From G963665495 sp963677785 (GTDB taxonomy: Bacteria; Desulfobacterota; Desulfovibrionia; Desulfovibrionales; Desulfovibrionaceae), in NCBI GenBank assembly GCA_963677785.2, contig CAXXDH010000001.1, forward strand, positions 124,001-188,000: a stretch of DNA of 64,000 bases. The letters are read 5' to 3'. Both the position numbers and the translations under genes were made by a program. Positions 41,299 to 51,085 of the stretch are shown piece after piece; the stretch's first letter is position 1, and each line of letters starts with the position of its first letter. A model generated the notes under the pieces. The model searched no databases, was not told the origin of the DNA, and saw only the letters and a program-made list of their open reading frames with translations.

Positions 41299-42040
41299 GA
41301 AAGTATCCCCTGCCTGAAAAGGTGCACCTAACTGCCAGAACATACGAGTGGAAAAGTTTTTATACTTGTTCCGGCAGCATCCGCAGTGTCATATAAAGTT
41401 TAAAACAAAGCTGCATGCATGGAAAGGGCTGGAAAGAAAAAACAAGTTGTTTTTTGTGTTTGCCATTTGCTTGTAGTTGTCGGAAATTATGGAAAAAAAA
41501 TAATTTGTGAAATTAGTATCAATCTGCTATTTCATCGCATGGTTATGGTATTTATGTTACAATAAATATGAAAAGGGTGTTTTTATTGCGGGGGCAATGT
41601 TCGTAAATCACGTAGTATTGCAAGAAGGGGAGTAAAAAACAGACTATCGTTGTCCTGCTTTTAGGGGGCAAGAGCGGGACAATGAGCCGAGAGGTAGTTT
41701 TTTCCGGGTAGTAATAGTGTTTTTTCTTACAGTTCAGTATCTTCCAGCTGCTTTGGATTGAACGTACATGCCCCGAAAACATCTTGGCAGCTGAACAAGA
41801 CGCTGGGACTCGCGAGCATTCCCGGCGCGGTACGTTGTATTGGTTTGGCTTTTCTGGAGGCATGCGAAACTTCAGGCATTGCAATGGAATTTATTGAGCT
41901 CAACACTCCAAATGAGAATCTATTTATCGCACAGAGCCCAGTTCCCATCATGCAGGTCAGGTTGGCCGGCTGAACTGGCCCCCATGAGCCGATGCAGTTA
42001 ACGCTAAAGAAGTGTGCGGGTAAAGCCGCATGGAAGAGAG
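41299..42040. other. Intergenic region before the chemoreceptor; one hairpin
   Basis: About 740 AT-rich bases. A hairpin with arms TTGTCCTGCT/AGCGGGACAA (41650-41682) with one wobble is the only strong structure. A TTG-started frame of 71 codons at 41758-41973 has no ribosome-binding site and is not called. A divergent promoter pair is probably here but could not be placed. Confidence 0.45.
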
Positions 42041-43591
42041 ATGAAAATGAAAGTAAGACTTATCTTAACGGGTATTGTCGCCATTGTACTTCTTGTTTGC
42101 TTATCTGTTTTTTTAACGGACAAGCCCCAACTGCTGGCACTGAGCGGTACTGCAATTATTTTGGTTTTGGTCCTGATATATTTTTCCATTCAGCATTTGA
42201 TCGCTCCTCTGGAGAAGGTTTCGCAAAAATTGCATAAGGCAGCGCAAGGCGATTTGAGCATCCATTTGGAGGAAGAGGGTATAGTGGAAATGCGCCATTT
42301 GCAGGAATCTGTAAATGAGCTTGTGGATACGTTGAAAATGAAGATAGGCATCAATGAATCCATACTGGACAACATTTTGATGCCCATGCTGCTTGTGGAT
42401 ACGGACGCAAAAATTACCTGGATGAATGACTCCATGCTCAAACTGACGGAGCAATCCGGCGAGCCGTCGGATTATTATGGAAAAGACATCGGTCCTTTTT
42501 TTTATAATACGGATCAGGACACAACAACGTCAAAGGCCTTGCGTTCGAAAGAAAAACAGTTCGCCAAGTCCCAGATGACCACAAGACATGGTAATATCAA
42601 ATATATTTCCATTGCCTCCGCACCCATCAAGGATTCTCTGGGTAATTTGATCGGGGGATTTACCTCGATCATGGATTTCACCAATATAAAGCTCAAGGAA
42701 GATCACATCACTTCTCAGAATGAAATGATCGCCAAGGGTGTCTCCCACGCCACGTCGGTTTCCGAAAAAGTGTCGGCTTCCGCCGAGTCTCTTTCCACCC
42801 AGATTCTTCAGGCAAACCGCGGGGCGGAAGAGCAGCGCGCCCGCACAACGGAAGTGGCTACCGCCATTGAGGAAATGAACGCGACCATTCTGGAGGTTGC
42901 GCGTAATGCCGGAAGCGCTTCCGATATCGCCAGTTCAGCTCAGCAAACGGCCGAACACGGAGCCACGCAGGTCAACGAGGTCATCGCGGTCATGGATGAA
43001 GTGAACGCCAAAGCCAATGAGTTGAAATCCGAAATGGACGGGTTGGGGCAACAGGCGGAAGGTATTGGCCGGATTATGGCGGTAATCAACGACATCGCGG
43101 ACCAGACCAACCTGCTGGCTCTGAATGCGGCCATTGAGGCTGCCCGCGCGGGTGAAGCCGGACGCGGTTTCGCCGTTGTTGCCGACGAGGTGCGCAAACT
43201 CGCCGAAAAGACCATGCAGGCCACCAATGAAGTAAGTTCGTTTATCCGGGCCATTCAGGAAAGCGCGCGCAACAACCTGGAGGTCACCGAGCAGACAACC
43301 CAGGTTATTTTGAAAGCCACCGAATTGTCTCATGATGCCGGTGAATCCCTGGAGCAGATCCTGCATCTGGTTGAAAGCACGGAAGACCAGGTGCGCTCCA
43401 TCGCCACGGCTTCAGAGGAACAGTCCGCCACCAGTGAGGAAATCAACCGTTCTTCCGACGAGATCAACCGGATTGCCGTTGATACCGCCAATGCAATGGC
43501 CAATGCGGCTGATGCCATTTCGGAGATGTCGCGTTTGTCTATGGAATTACGCGATGCTATGCTGCAAATGCAGGAGGATTCCGGCAACTAG
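42041..43591 (+). CDS. Methyl-accepting chemotaxis protein with cytoplasmic PAS domain
   Basis: A 516-residue receptor. Two transmembrane helices lie almost back to back (residues 3-23 and 30-50), leaving no periplasmic sensing domain. A HAMP-like linker, a PAS domain (ILDNILMPMLLVDTDAKITWMNDSM) and the signalling domain with the hairpin tip DIADQTNLLALNAAIEAARAGE follow. Input is therefore probably cytoplasmic redox or a metabolite. The start at 42041 gives the short hydrophobic beginning; an ATG at 42047 is equally possible. Confidence 0.9.
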   Translation: MKMKVRLILTGIVAIVLLVCLSVFLTDKPQLLALSGTAIILVLVLIYFSIQHLIAPLEKVSQKLHKAAQGDLSIHLEEEGIVEMRHLQESVNELVDTLKMKIGINESILDNILMPMLLVDTDAKITWMNDSMLKLTEQSGEPSDYYGKDIGPFFYNTDQDTTTSKALRSKEKQFAKSQMTTRHGNIKYISIASAPIKDSLGNLIGGFTSIMDFTNIKLKEDHITSQNEMIAKGVSHATSVSEKVSASAESLSTQILQANRGAEEQRARTTEVATAIEEMNATILEVARNAGSASDIASSAQQTAEHGATQVNEVIAVMDEVNAKANELKSEMDGLGQQAEGIGRIMAVINDIADQTNLLALNAAIEAARAGEAGRGFAVVADEVRKLAEKTMQATNEVSSFIRAIQESARNNLEVTEQTTQVILKATELSHDAGESLEQILHLVESTEDQVRSIATASEEQSATSEEINRSSDEINRIAVDTANAMANAADAISEMSRLSMELRDAMLQMQEDSGN

Positions 43592-43726
43592 AGTCACGAG
43601 GACTCCTTGTGTTTTTGCATAAAAGTCATTTTGCTCGACTCTTTACCAGGGGCTCGGACTCATGGTAAAAGTAAAGCCATGGTGGATTGCAGCCGATATG
43701 ATGTTGTTGCGACCTGGAGGCGGAGT

Positions 43727-44266
43727 GTGGCTTTTTTAGGAAAACGGGTACCCGTAGTCAGTTGGACCACATCTCTGGTTGTGATGCTGTTTCTAATTCC
43801 CGGAGGATCAGCCTTGGCGATGACGCTACGTTCAACCGCCTTTGAGCCGGGGCAGGCCATCCCCGAGCAGTATACCTGCAAAGGCGCCGACAGGTCTCCA
43901 CAACTTCAATGGACGGGCGTGCCTGAGGCGACGGCAAGCATTGTTCTTGTTTGCTACGATCCTGACGCGCCTGTTGGCGTTTGGGATCATTGGCTGTTGT
44001 ATAATATCCCTGCAGAGACTTCAGAATTGCCGGAGGGCGTATCTTCGCTGCCGGAAGGAACGCTTGCCGGAAAAAATTCCTGGGGCAGACAGATCTACGG
44101 CGGCCCGTGTCCTCCATCCGGAATACACAGATATTATTTCAAGACGTATGCTTTGGATTGCCTGCTGGATTTGCCCGAGGGAGCCGGCAAACAAGCCGTG
44201 ATGCAATCCATGAAAGGGCATATTCTGGATCAGGCCGAACTCATGGGAACGTTTAGCAAACAATGA
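43727..44266 (+). CDS. YbhB/YbcL-like PEBP family protein, exported
   Basis: A 179-residue PEBP (phosphatidylethanolamine-binding protein) fold with the family marks LQWTGVPEATASIVLVCYDPDAP, DHWLLYNIP and GPCPPSGIHRYYFKTYALD. The GTG at 43727 with GGAGG six bases upstream gives a clean signal peptide ending GGSALA, so export to the periplasm is likely; longer starts lack a ribosome-binding site. The ligand is unknown. It is followed by the small cysteine protein at 44317. Confidence 0.85.
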   Translation: MAFLGKRVPVVSWTTSLVVMLFLIPGGSALAMTLRSTAFEPGQAIPEQYTCKGADRSPQLQWTGVPEATASIVLVCYDPDAPVGVWDHWLLYNIPAETSELPEGVSSLPEGTLAGKNSWGRQIYGGPCPPSGIHRYYFKTYALDCLLDLPEGAGKQAVMQSMKGHILDQAELMGTFSKQ

Positions 44267-44316
44267 GTGCTTGGGATCAATTTCTCTGAAATTGTATATT
44301 CCTGGAGAAGAATGCT

Positions 44317-44496
44317 GTGTTACTCCCCGAAAAAGAAGCGAAATACAAGTACTGCCCGTTTTTGAAAACGCATGATGACAAACTCAAATTCTGCCAGGCC
44401 ACAATGTGCATGATGTGGCGTTTCGAGCATCCGGACAAAAAGAGCGAGTCGGATCGGGGCTACTGCGGACTTGCCGGAAAACCTTCTGCTTTTTAA
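44317..44496 (+). CDS. Small four-cysteine protein (59 aa)
   Basis: A 59-residue protein encoded from GTG 44317 with GGAGAAG upstream. It is Lys-rich and has four Cys (YCPFLKT, KFCQATMCMMWRFE and GYCGLAGKPSAF). Spacing suggests a small zinc or iron-sulfur site. It is not a known family to me, although similar small CPF...CGLAGKP proteins seem familiar from related bacteria. It has its own ribosome-binding site and lies 50 bases after the PEBP gene. Confidence 0.7.
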   Translation: MLLPEKEAKYKYCPFLKTHDDKLKFCQATMCMMWRFEHPDKKSESDRGYCGLAGKPSAF

Positions 44497-44696
44497 CTCT
44501 CTGCAAGTTTTCGTTCGCGGGCTGACGACAACCCGCCAATACCCGAGTTTTGTAGATGTTTCCTGTGTCGTTGACTTTTTTTTCGAGCATGGCATGCTCA
44601 TTCTGTAACCCGCTTTTGCAAAAGACGTCGACATAAAAGCGGACAGGATGCTTCCTGTTGAAACTGCTTACGAACTCTGATCGCAAGGAAGTATGC

Positions 44697-47339
44697 GTGC
44701 CGGTTATTTTGCTTATTGAAAAAGAAGTTGAGGAAAGGAAGCGCCTGGTCTCGGCTGTTCAGGGCGCCGGGTATGTAGTGAGCAGCGTTGCCTCTACTGT
44801 GGACGCGCTGGTGGCCGTTTCCGAGCAAGTTTTCGACGTTGTTATTCTTAATGAGTCCATTTTTTCCGACTCCGGCATGAGCGTCATCAATGCTGTTCAC
44901 GCCCATAGCCCTGACGCTCAGGTAATCGTTATAGTCGATTCCTCCGAGTCCTTTGATACGGTTCTCAAACAGGGCCCCCTGGCGTATGATCTCTTCCTCA
45001 AGTCTTCCAATCCCAAACTATTGATTCACCGTATCACCCGTGCCCTTGAATTCAAGCAGGCTCTGCGGTCGCAACGGCTGCTGGAGGGGGCCAACAAGTC
45101 CTTGCGGCAGCATCTGGATGAACAGGCCGAACTTTCTCTGCAGCTGGAGCAGGAACTGCAGAAACTCAAACGGATCATGCAAATGGTCGGCGTACCCATT
45201 GCCGTCATCAGCAAGGAGCGTACGGTTCTCTGGAGCAACAGAGCTTATGAAGCGTTGCTTTCAAACCAGGAGGGCGTCTACTGTTTGCATGCCGCTTGCT
45301 CAGGCGTACGCTGCAAGCAATGTGTTCTCGATGATATTTTTTCCGGACGCAGGCAGTATTCCCGAGCGGAAGTGGAAAGTCAGATTCCGGACGCGAACGT
45401 GTGCTGGTTTGAGATAATCGATACGCCCTTGCTGGGGGTCAATGATGAGATACTCGGCGTGGTGGAGCTGGCGCTTCCCATTGACGAGAGAAAAAAGGAT
45501 CAGCTGGCGCTGCAGGAAGCCAAAAAGACTCTGGAACAGGGTGTGGCGCAACGGACATTGTCGCTCAAAGAGAGCAACGACCGTCTGGAACATGAAATAG
45601 AAATCAGGAAGAGTACAGAAAGGCGGATGCTGGCGGAGCTTGAGTTGAATGCCGCGGTGGCCGCACTGGCCAACAGCCTTGTTACAGGATCTGAGAGCCT
45701 GGAAGAGGTGGCGGGGTCCGCATTGGAATACGCGCTGTCGTTTACCAACAGCAATATGGGATTTGTTACGAAAATCAATGCGGACACGGATTCCAACCAG
45801 ATCCTGGCGCATAAAGGCATTACCAAAAAATGTTTGGGCAGGTTGCTTGCCGGTTTTGAGGGCGATGTTGCCGAAACCCAGCCGGTTCATACGCATTTTG
45901 GCCAGCGTCCTTTTTTTACTAATAATGTGAAAGAAAGCCGCCTGCCAAAATTTCCCCAGGGGCATCCGGCCATCGCCAACTGCATCAATGCGCCGGTTAT
46001 TGTGGAAGGGCGGCTTGGCGGCATGATTGTGACCGCCAACTCCGAAAAGGAATACACATACGATGACCTGGGTGCGGTTCTGCGGATGTCGAGCCTGTTC
46101 GCCCTGGCCCTTCAGCGCTGGAACAAAGAGCACGAATTGATTCGGGCGAAATCCATTGCCGAGGATGCCAATAAAGCCAAGACGCAGTTCCTGGCGAACA
46201 TGAGCCACGAGCTGCGCACACCGTTGAATGGTATCATGGGCTCGGCGCGCGTGTTGCTGGAGCTTGGCCCGGAACATGAGCAACGGGAGTTTCTGGATCT
46301 CATAATGAAATCCGGCGGCCAGCTGCTGATGTTGATAAATGACCTGCTTGTCCTGTCGAATCTGGAACTCAAACGTTTTTCCACTTCCAGCGTGCAGTTC
46401 TGTCTTCACGAGATGCTGGAGGGGATTCTGGGGCTGTATCAGGCCCAGGCTTCCCAGAAGGGACTGGATTTTTTTGTTTCCATAAATTCGGATGTGCCTT
46501 CTTTTCTCACGGCTGATTCCAATTGTTTCAAGCTGGTATTGTCCAATCTGATTACCAACGCCATTCAGTTTACCGCTGAGGGACGTATCGGCCTTTCCAT
46601 GGAGCTCGCCGGGGTGCCGATCCAGGACAAGGACAGCGGCGAATATCATACGCAGTTGCTTGTTTCCGTATCCGATACGGGGCAGGGTATTCCCCAAAAC
46701 ATGCATGAAGAGATTTTCGAGCAGTTTACGCTGGTGGAAGACTGCATGACCAAACGGTACGGCGGTGCGGGACTGGGCCTTTCCATCTGCAGGCAGCTCG
46801 TGACGCTGATGGGAGGCGATATCTGGGTGGAGAGCGAACTTGGCAAGGGCAGCACCTTCAGCTTTGTTGTCGATGTCGGGCTTGAATTGGGCGCAACCCA
46901 GGACGAGTGCCTCGCGGGTCCGCCGCACAAGGTGGTTCCGGCCACTTCGCTTCACGTCCTGTATGCGGAAGACGAATTCACCAACCAGGAGCTGGTCAAA
47001 CGCTTTATGGAAAAACGCGGGCACACGGTGGTCATAGCCAATGACGGTCTGGAGGCACTGGATCGTTTGCGTCTTGACCCGAATTTCGATCTGGTGCTCA
47101 TGGACTTGAAGATGCCGCGTGTGGATGGGATTGAGGCCACAAGAAAAATTCGTTGCGGCGAATGCGGCAATGTGGATTCGCAGATTCCCATAATCGCCGT
47201 GACGGCTTTCGCCAGTGAACGTGAAGAGATAAAAGGCAGAGAAGTAGGCCTGGACGCCTATATCACCAAACCTGTGGATCTCGTGAATTTGCTTGAAAGC
47301 ATGCATCGTGTTGTTGCTCTGAAACAACGGGGACGATGA
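44697..47339 (+). CDS. Hybrid sensor kinase: pseudo-receiver, PAS, GAF, HisKA, HATPase, receiver
   Basis: An 880-residue soluble kinase. The GTG at 44697 has AAGGAA 6 bases upstream. The N-terminal receiver-like domain (PVILLIEKEVEERK) has Asn where the phospho-Asp belongs (VVILNESIFSDSG), so it is probably a non-phosphorylatable pseudo-receiver. A coiled coil, a PAS-like domain with four Cys (YCLHAACSGVRCKQC) and a GAF domain follow. Then come the dimerisation domain with FLANMSHELRTPLNG, an ATPase domain (DTGQGI, GGAGLGLS) and an intact C-terminal receiver (LVLMDLKMPRVDG). The output target is unknown. The Cys cluster could bind a cofactor for redox sensing. Confidence 0.88.
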   Translation: MPVILLIEKEVEERKRLVSAVQGAGYVVSSVASTVDALVAVSEQVFDVVILNESIFSDSGMSVINAVHAHSPDAQVIVIVDSSESFDTVLKQGPLAYDLFLKSSNPKLLIHRITRALEFKQALRSQRLLEGANKSLRQHLDEQAELSLQLEQELQKLKRIMQMVGVPIAVISKERTVLWSNRAYEALLSNQEGVYCLHAACSGVRCKQCVLDDIFSGRRQYSRAEVESQIPDANVCWFEIIDTPLLGVNDEILGVVELALPIDERKKDQLALQEAKKTLEQGVAQRTLSLKESNDRLEHEIEIRKSTERRMLAELELNAAVAALANSLVTGSESLEEVAGSALEYALSFTNSNMGFVTKINADTDSNQILAHKGITKKCLGRLLAGFEGDVAETQPVHTHFGQRPFFTNNVKESRLPKFPQGHPAIANCINAPVIVEGRLGGMIVTANSEKEYTYDDLGAVLRMSSLFALALQRWNKEHELIRAKSIAEDANKAKTQFLANMSHELRTPLNGIMGSARVLLELGPEHEQREFLDLIMKSGGQLLMLINDLLVLSNLELKRFSTSSVQFCLHEMLEGILGLYQAQASQKGLDFFVSINSDVPSFLTADSNCFKLVLSNLITNAIQFTAEGRIGLSMELAGVPIQDKDSGEYHTQLLVSVSDTGQGIPQNMHEEIFEQFTLVEDCMTKRYGGAGLGLSICRQLVTLMGGDIWVESELGKGSTFSFVVDVGLELGATQDECLAGPPHKVVPATSLHVLYAEDEFTNQELVKRFMEKRGHTVVIANDGLEALDRLRLDPNFDLVLMDLKMPRVDGIEATRKIRCGECGNVDSQIPIIAVTAFASEREEIKGREVGLDAYITKPVDLVNLLESMHRVVALKQRGR

Positions 47340-47546
47340 TCTTTCCGCTCCAAATATACGGGTTTTCCTTTCAATTCGATTCGGCTTGTCATACCGTTTT
47401 CCATATCCTATAGTTCTTCGCAATCATGCCTGTCGGAGGTACGGACTTCTGATCCGGCAGGATACGGCTGTTGGAGGACCCGTGTGGATCCTTTGGGCCG
47501 TCCGTTGTGAGACTCTTCACGCTCAGATCAATCCAAGGAGAAGAAG

Positions 47547-48083
47547 ATGAGCGAACTGCAAGGAAAAAAAGTGGTTCTGTACGTTGAGAATTTATACAAC
47601 GACCTGGAATTCTGGTATCCGAAATTGCGGTTGCGCGAAGCAGATGCAGAGGTGATTGTCGCCGGTCCTGAAGCCGGCGCTGTGTATAAAAGTAAGTTCG
47701 GTATGCCGGCAACTGCCGATGTGGCTTTTCAGGATATCGATCCCAACACGATAGACGGTATTATCGTTCCGGGAGGGTACGCGCCAGACCTGATGCGGCG
47801 CAACGAAGCTGCCGTCGCATTGGTCCGCAATGCCTTTGAACTGGGAATAATTATCGCCCATATCTGTCATGCGGGCTGGGTGCTGATTTCCGCCGGCATC
47901 GTCAAAGGGATGCGTTCTACATCCTATGTGGCCATCAAGGACGACATGGTCAACGCCGGGGCGCTTTGGGAAGACGCCGCGGTGGTTGTGGACAAAAATC
48001 TCATCTCAAGCCGCACGCCCGATGACCTGCCCGTATTCTGCAAAGCCATCATTGAACAGCTGGCATTGAAATACGGAGCCTGA
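47547..48083 (+). CDS. DJ-1/PfpI family protein
   Basis: A 178-residue class I glutamine amidotransferase-like protein. The nucleophile elbow Cys is in AHICHAGWVLISAG with the neighbouring His, and the upstream IIVPGGYAPDLMRR supplies the family Glu/Gly region. Members act as stress chaperones, deglycases or proteases; the activity here is not determined. AAGGAGAAG precedes the ATG. It is a separate unit after the hybrid kinase. Confidence 0.9.
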   Translation: MSELQGKKVVLYVENLYNDLEFWYPKLRLREADAEVIVAGPEAGAVYKSKFGMPATADVAFQDIDPNTIDGIIVPGGYAPDLMRRNEAAVALVRNAFELGIIIAHICHAGWVLISAGIVKGMRSTSYVAIKDDMVNAGALWEDAAVVVDKNLISSRTPDDLPVFCKAIIEQLALKYGA

Positions 48084-48430
48084 GCCGGGCAGCGTATTCT
48101 AGCGCAGCATGGCCGGCAGCCCTTTCGGCCTGTCAGTTGCGTATTGCTTATGGGTACATTTCGCCGTTCTCTTCTCCGCCTGAAAAGCGGTATGAGAAGG
48201 GCGATTGTTTTGTAAAAAAATCATAGTAGTAGTGCGTGTTCCCCAATTTTTATGTCGCGAGTTTGTGCAAAAATTGCAACAGGCAAGGCTGAAGGAAAAA
48301 AAAGGTTGCAGGCGTAAGGGCGGCTGCGTCAAATAGCTTTTTTCCTGAAAACGCAGCATGGTGGAATTCTGGCCAAACAGAGCGGAAAAGAATGGAGAAA
48401 CACGCCCTGAAAGGTTGCCAAAAATAATTT
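48084..48430. other. Intergenic region before gph
   Basis: About 350 bases with no supported gene. GAAACACGCCCT at 48397-48408 is the reverse complement of a short element also seen at 8069-8080. It may be one end of a dispersed repeat. Confidence 0.4.
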
Positions 48431-49183
48431 ATGCAGAAACGTGTATCCCCTGACGAGGCGGCAACGCCTTACAAAGCAGTGATTTTTGATTTAGACGGTA
48501 CGCTCTTGAATTCCCTGGAGGACTTGGCCGACTCGGCGAATTTTTCTTTGAGCGCATGTGGTTTTCCCGAACATCCCGTGGCCTCCTACAGGCAGTTTGT
48601 GGGAGACGGCGTACGTATGCTGCTGCAGCGGGCTTTGCCGGAGGAAAGTCGTACGGAAGAAACCATTTCCCGCTGTCTGGAGGTTTTCAACAAGGAATAT
48701 CGCCAGGGATGGAACCGCAAGTCCGTTCCTTATCCGGGCATTCCCGAACTGTTGGACTGGCTGCGGGACCAGGGATTGGCCCTGTCCGTTCTTTCCAATA
48801 AGCCGCATACCTTTATTCAGGAAATCATGGACTATTATTTCAGCGACTGGAATTTTTCCCCCGTGTACGGAGCAAGTCCGGATTTTCCCAGAAAGCCCGA
48901 TCCGGCCGGAGTGGGATTGATACGGGAGCAATTGTCCGTGGAGCCCGGGCAGGTGATTTTCATGGGAGATTCCAATGTGGACATGAATACGGCGAAAAAT
49001 GCCGGAGTGCTGGCCGCAGGCGCCTTATGGGGCTTCCGGGGAGCCGAAGAACTCGCCCGTTCGGGTGCCGACCTGTTGCTGGAAGATCCTCTGGGACTGT
49101 CCAGCTGGATGCTGGTTCCGCAGCAGCAGCAGGTCGCAGGTCCTCAACGATACGGCAAAAACGGTTGCGTTTCATCGGCCTGA
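48431..49183 (+). CDS. gph: Phosphoglycolate phosphatase (HAD family)
   Basis: A 250-residue HAD hydrolase. Motif I is VIFDLDGTLLNS, motif II is SVLSNKPHT, motif III Lys is in RKPDPAGV, and motif IV is FMGDSNVDMNTAKNAG. The cap domain (HPVASYRQFVGDGVRMLLQRALP) is of the Gph/PGP type. It removes phosphoglycolate or related phosphates. A good terminator follows directly. Confidence 0.85.
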   Translation: MQKRVSPDEAATPYKAVIFDLDGTLLNSLEDLADSANFSLSACGFPEHPVASYRQFVGDGVRMLLQRALPEESRTEETISRCLEVFNKEYRQGWNRKSVPYPGIPELLDWLRDQGLALSVLSNKPHTFIQEIMDYYFSDWNFSPVYGASPDFPRKPDPAGVGLIREQLSVEPGQVIFMGDSNVDMNTAKNAGVLAAGALWGFRGAEELARSGADLLLEDPLGLSSWMLVPQQQQVAGPQRYGKNGCVSSA

Positions 49184-49214
49184 GCCTGCATTGACCTTGA
49201 CAAAAGTCGCCAGG

Positions 49215-49250
49215 GGCGGACTTTGGGGAATCCTCAAAGTCCGCCTTTTT
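49215..49250 (+). terminator. Rho-independent terminator of gph
   Basis: GGCGGACTTTG (49215-49225) pairs with CAAAGTCCGCC (49235-49245) and is followed by TTTTT. It overlaps the last codons of the convergent chloride-channel gene. Confidence 0.88.
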
Positions 49251-51042
49251 CGTAGTAATGGGTGATGATGTCCTGCTTGGAGATCATGGCCACGATCAAA
49301 TCGGTATTGTCCTCGCGCACCACCGGAAGTTCGTCCACGTTCAACGAAACCATTTTGTCCAGGGCCTGCTGCAGGGTGTCGCTGCCCTTGACGCGGACCA
49401 CATTGCTGGTGGCCACGTCCTTGGCCACCAACAGGTCTGAGACCGCCTCGTCGAACATAACTTGGCGGATGTCGTTGATGGTGACTATGCCGGTGAGCAG
49501 CCCCTCTTCATTGACTATGGGAAAATAGGACTCGGGCGAATTGGTGACGATCTTGACCAGATCCCGGAACGACATGTTTTCCTTCAGCACGCTGACATAC
49601 CAGAGTTTGACGGCTTCCCGCACGCGCATTTGCGATAGCAGGGCCCGGGCGAATTCCGTCAGGTGCGCGGGTGACTCCAGCCGGTTCGACAGCTGTTTTT
49701 CATACAGGCTGATTTTGCCCATGAGCAGATAGCTGATGGTTGAAACAACCATCAGCGGGACGAGCAGCGTATAACTGCCGCTCATTTCGCAGGCCATGAT
49801 CACGGAAGCTATAGGCACCTTGGCAACGCCCGAGAAAAAACCGCCCATGCCCACAAGTACGAAGGCGTTGGGGTGGATGACCCAGGTCGGCGCCACGAGC
49901 TGCCCGAGATAGCCGAACGCTCCTCCGAGCATGGCGCCCATGAAAACGGACGGACCGAATACGCCGCCGCTGCCGCCGGAGCTGATGGTGAACGACGTGG
50001 CTAATATCTTGACGAACACCAGCAGCAGCATGGTCATCCAGGGGAGGTTCCCGTCCAGAGCCAGCTGGATCCAGGCATAGCCGCCGTCGATGATTTGCGG
50101 AAAAAACAACGCGGTGATGCCCAGCAGCAACCCTCCCAAGGCGGGCTTGAACATCTGCGGAATGGGAATTTTGTTGAAAAATTTATCCCGCATCCCGTAG
50201 AAGACCTTGATGTAAAAATAGCCCACGGCGGCGCAGATTACGCCGAACAGCGCGTAGGGCACCAGCTCCTGGGTCATGGAAAAACCCAGGTCTGTGGCAT
50301 TGAAAATAACATGCCGCCCGATCAGTTCGGAAAAGATCGAATAGGCCATGATGGAAGAAATAATGCACGGAAGGATGGCCTCGAATTCGTATTCCGTGTC
50401 TCGATACAGTACGCCGGGCACAAAAAGAGCGGCGCCCAGGGGGGCCTGGAAAATGGCGCCGATACCGCCGGCGGCTCCGGCCAGCAGCAGAATACGCCGT
50501 TCCCTGGGTTTGAGCCTGAGGGCCTCCGCCAGAATCGAACCAAAACCCGAGCCTATTTGCGCGATGGGGCCTTCCTTGCCTGCGGATCCGCCGCTGCCGA
50601 TGGTCAATGCGGAAGCGATGAGCTTGACAATCGGAGCGCGTTTGCGCACCTTGCCGCCGCGCATATGAAACGATTCAATCATGGCGTCCGTGCCGTGCCC
50701 CTCTGCCTCGGGAGCGACAGTGAACACGAGAATGCCGGAGATCAATCCGCCCAGCGTTGCGATGGGAATGATCCAGTAGGAAAAAAGTACCCCAGGCTCG
50801 AGATCCACGGAAAGCGGAGACAGCCCTGGTTCAAGATAGGAAAGGGGCAGATGGACAAAGTAATGCAGCGTATATTCCAGCAGATGATCGAAGAAGACCG
50901 CCCCGAGTCCGGCCACCGATCCCACAGCAAGGCAAAGGACCAGTGAGCGCGCATGGCTCGGCCAGTGAGCGAAGCGGAAGCGTTCGATATATCTGCGCCA
51001 GTTGTTGATATTCAAGAGGGCCGTATCGGAAGAGTTTGTCAT
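49234..51042 (-). CDS. ClC family chloride channel/transporter with CBS domains
   Basis: A 602-residue protein with about ten transmembrane segments. The ClC selectivity motifs are GSGGSAGKEGPIAQIG (gating Glu retained) and GGVFGPSVFMGAM. A cytoplasmic pair of CBS domains follows at about 460-600 (IVTNSPESYFPIVNEEGLLTG and LQQALDKMVSLNVDELPVV). CBS pairs usually bind adenine nucleotides and regulate opening. The ATG at 51042 gives a normal N-terminus. Chloride or another anion is the likely substrate, and some relatives carry fluoride or nitrate. Confidence 0.9.
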   Translation of the reverse strand: MTNSSDTALLNINNWRRYIERFRFAHWPSHARSLVLCLAVGSVAGLGAVFFDHLLEYTLHYFVHLPLSYLEPGLSPLSVDLEPGVLFSYWIIPIATLGGLISGILVFTVAPEAEGHGTDAMIESFHMRGGKVRKRAPIVKLIASALTIGSGGSAGKEGPIAQIGSGFGSILAEALRLKPRERRILLLAGAAGGIGAIFQAPLGAALFVPGVLYRDTEYEFEAILPCIISSIMAYSIFSELIGRHVIFNATDLGFSMTQELVPYALFGVICAAVGYFYIKVFYGMRDKFFNKIPIPQMFKPALGGLLLGITALFFPQIIDGGYAWIQLALDGNLPWMTMLLLVFVKILATSFTISSGGSGGVFGPSVFMGAMLGGAFGYLGQLVAPTWVIHPNAFVLVGMGGFFSGVAKVPIASVIMACEMSGSYTLLVPLMVVSTISYLLMGKISLYEKQLSNRLESPAHLTEFARALLSQMRVREAVKLWYVSVLKENMSFRDLVKIVTNSPESYFPIVNEEGLLTGIVTINDIRQVMFDEAVSDLLVAKDVATSNVVRVKGSDTLQQALDKMVSLNVDELPVVREDNTDLIVAMISKQDIITHYYEKGGL

Positions 51043-51085
51043 AAAAAGTAGCTCATGTTGTATGCGGCCGTTTTCAATTACGGAC

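Noticed and set aside
41758..41973. 71-codon frame before the chemoreceptor
   Set aside because: It starts with TTG, has no ribosome-binding site and overlaps an opposite frame of similar length.
41974..42040. Sigma-28 promoter for the chemoreceptor (GCCGATGC at about 41987)
   Set aside because: No TAAA -35 element lies at the required distance, so the match is incomplete.
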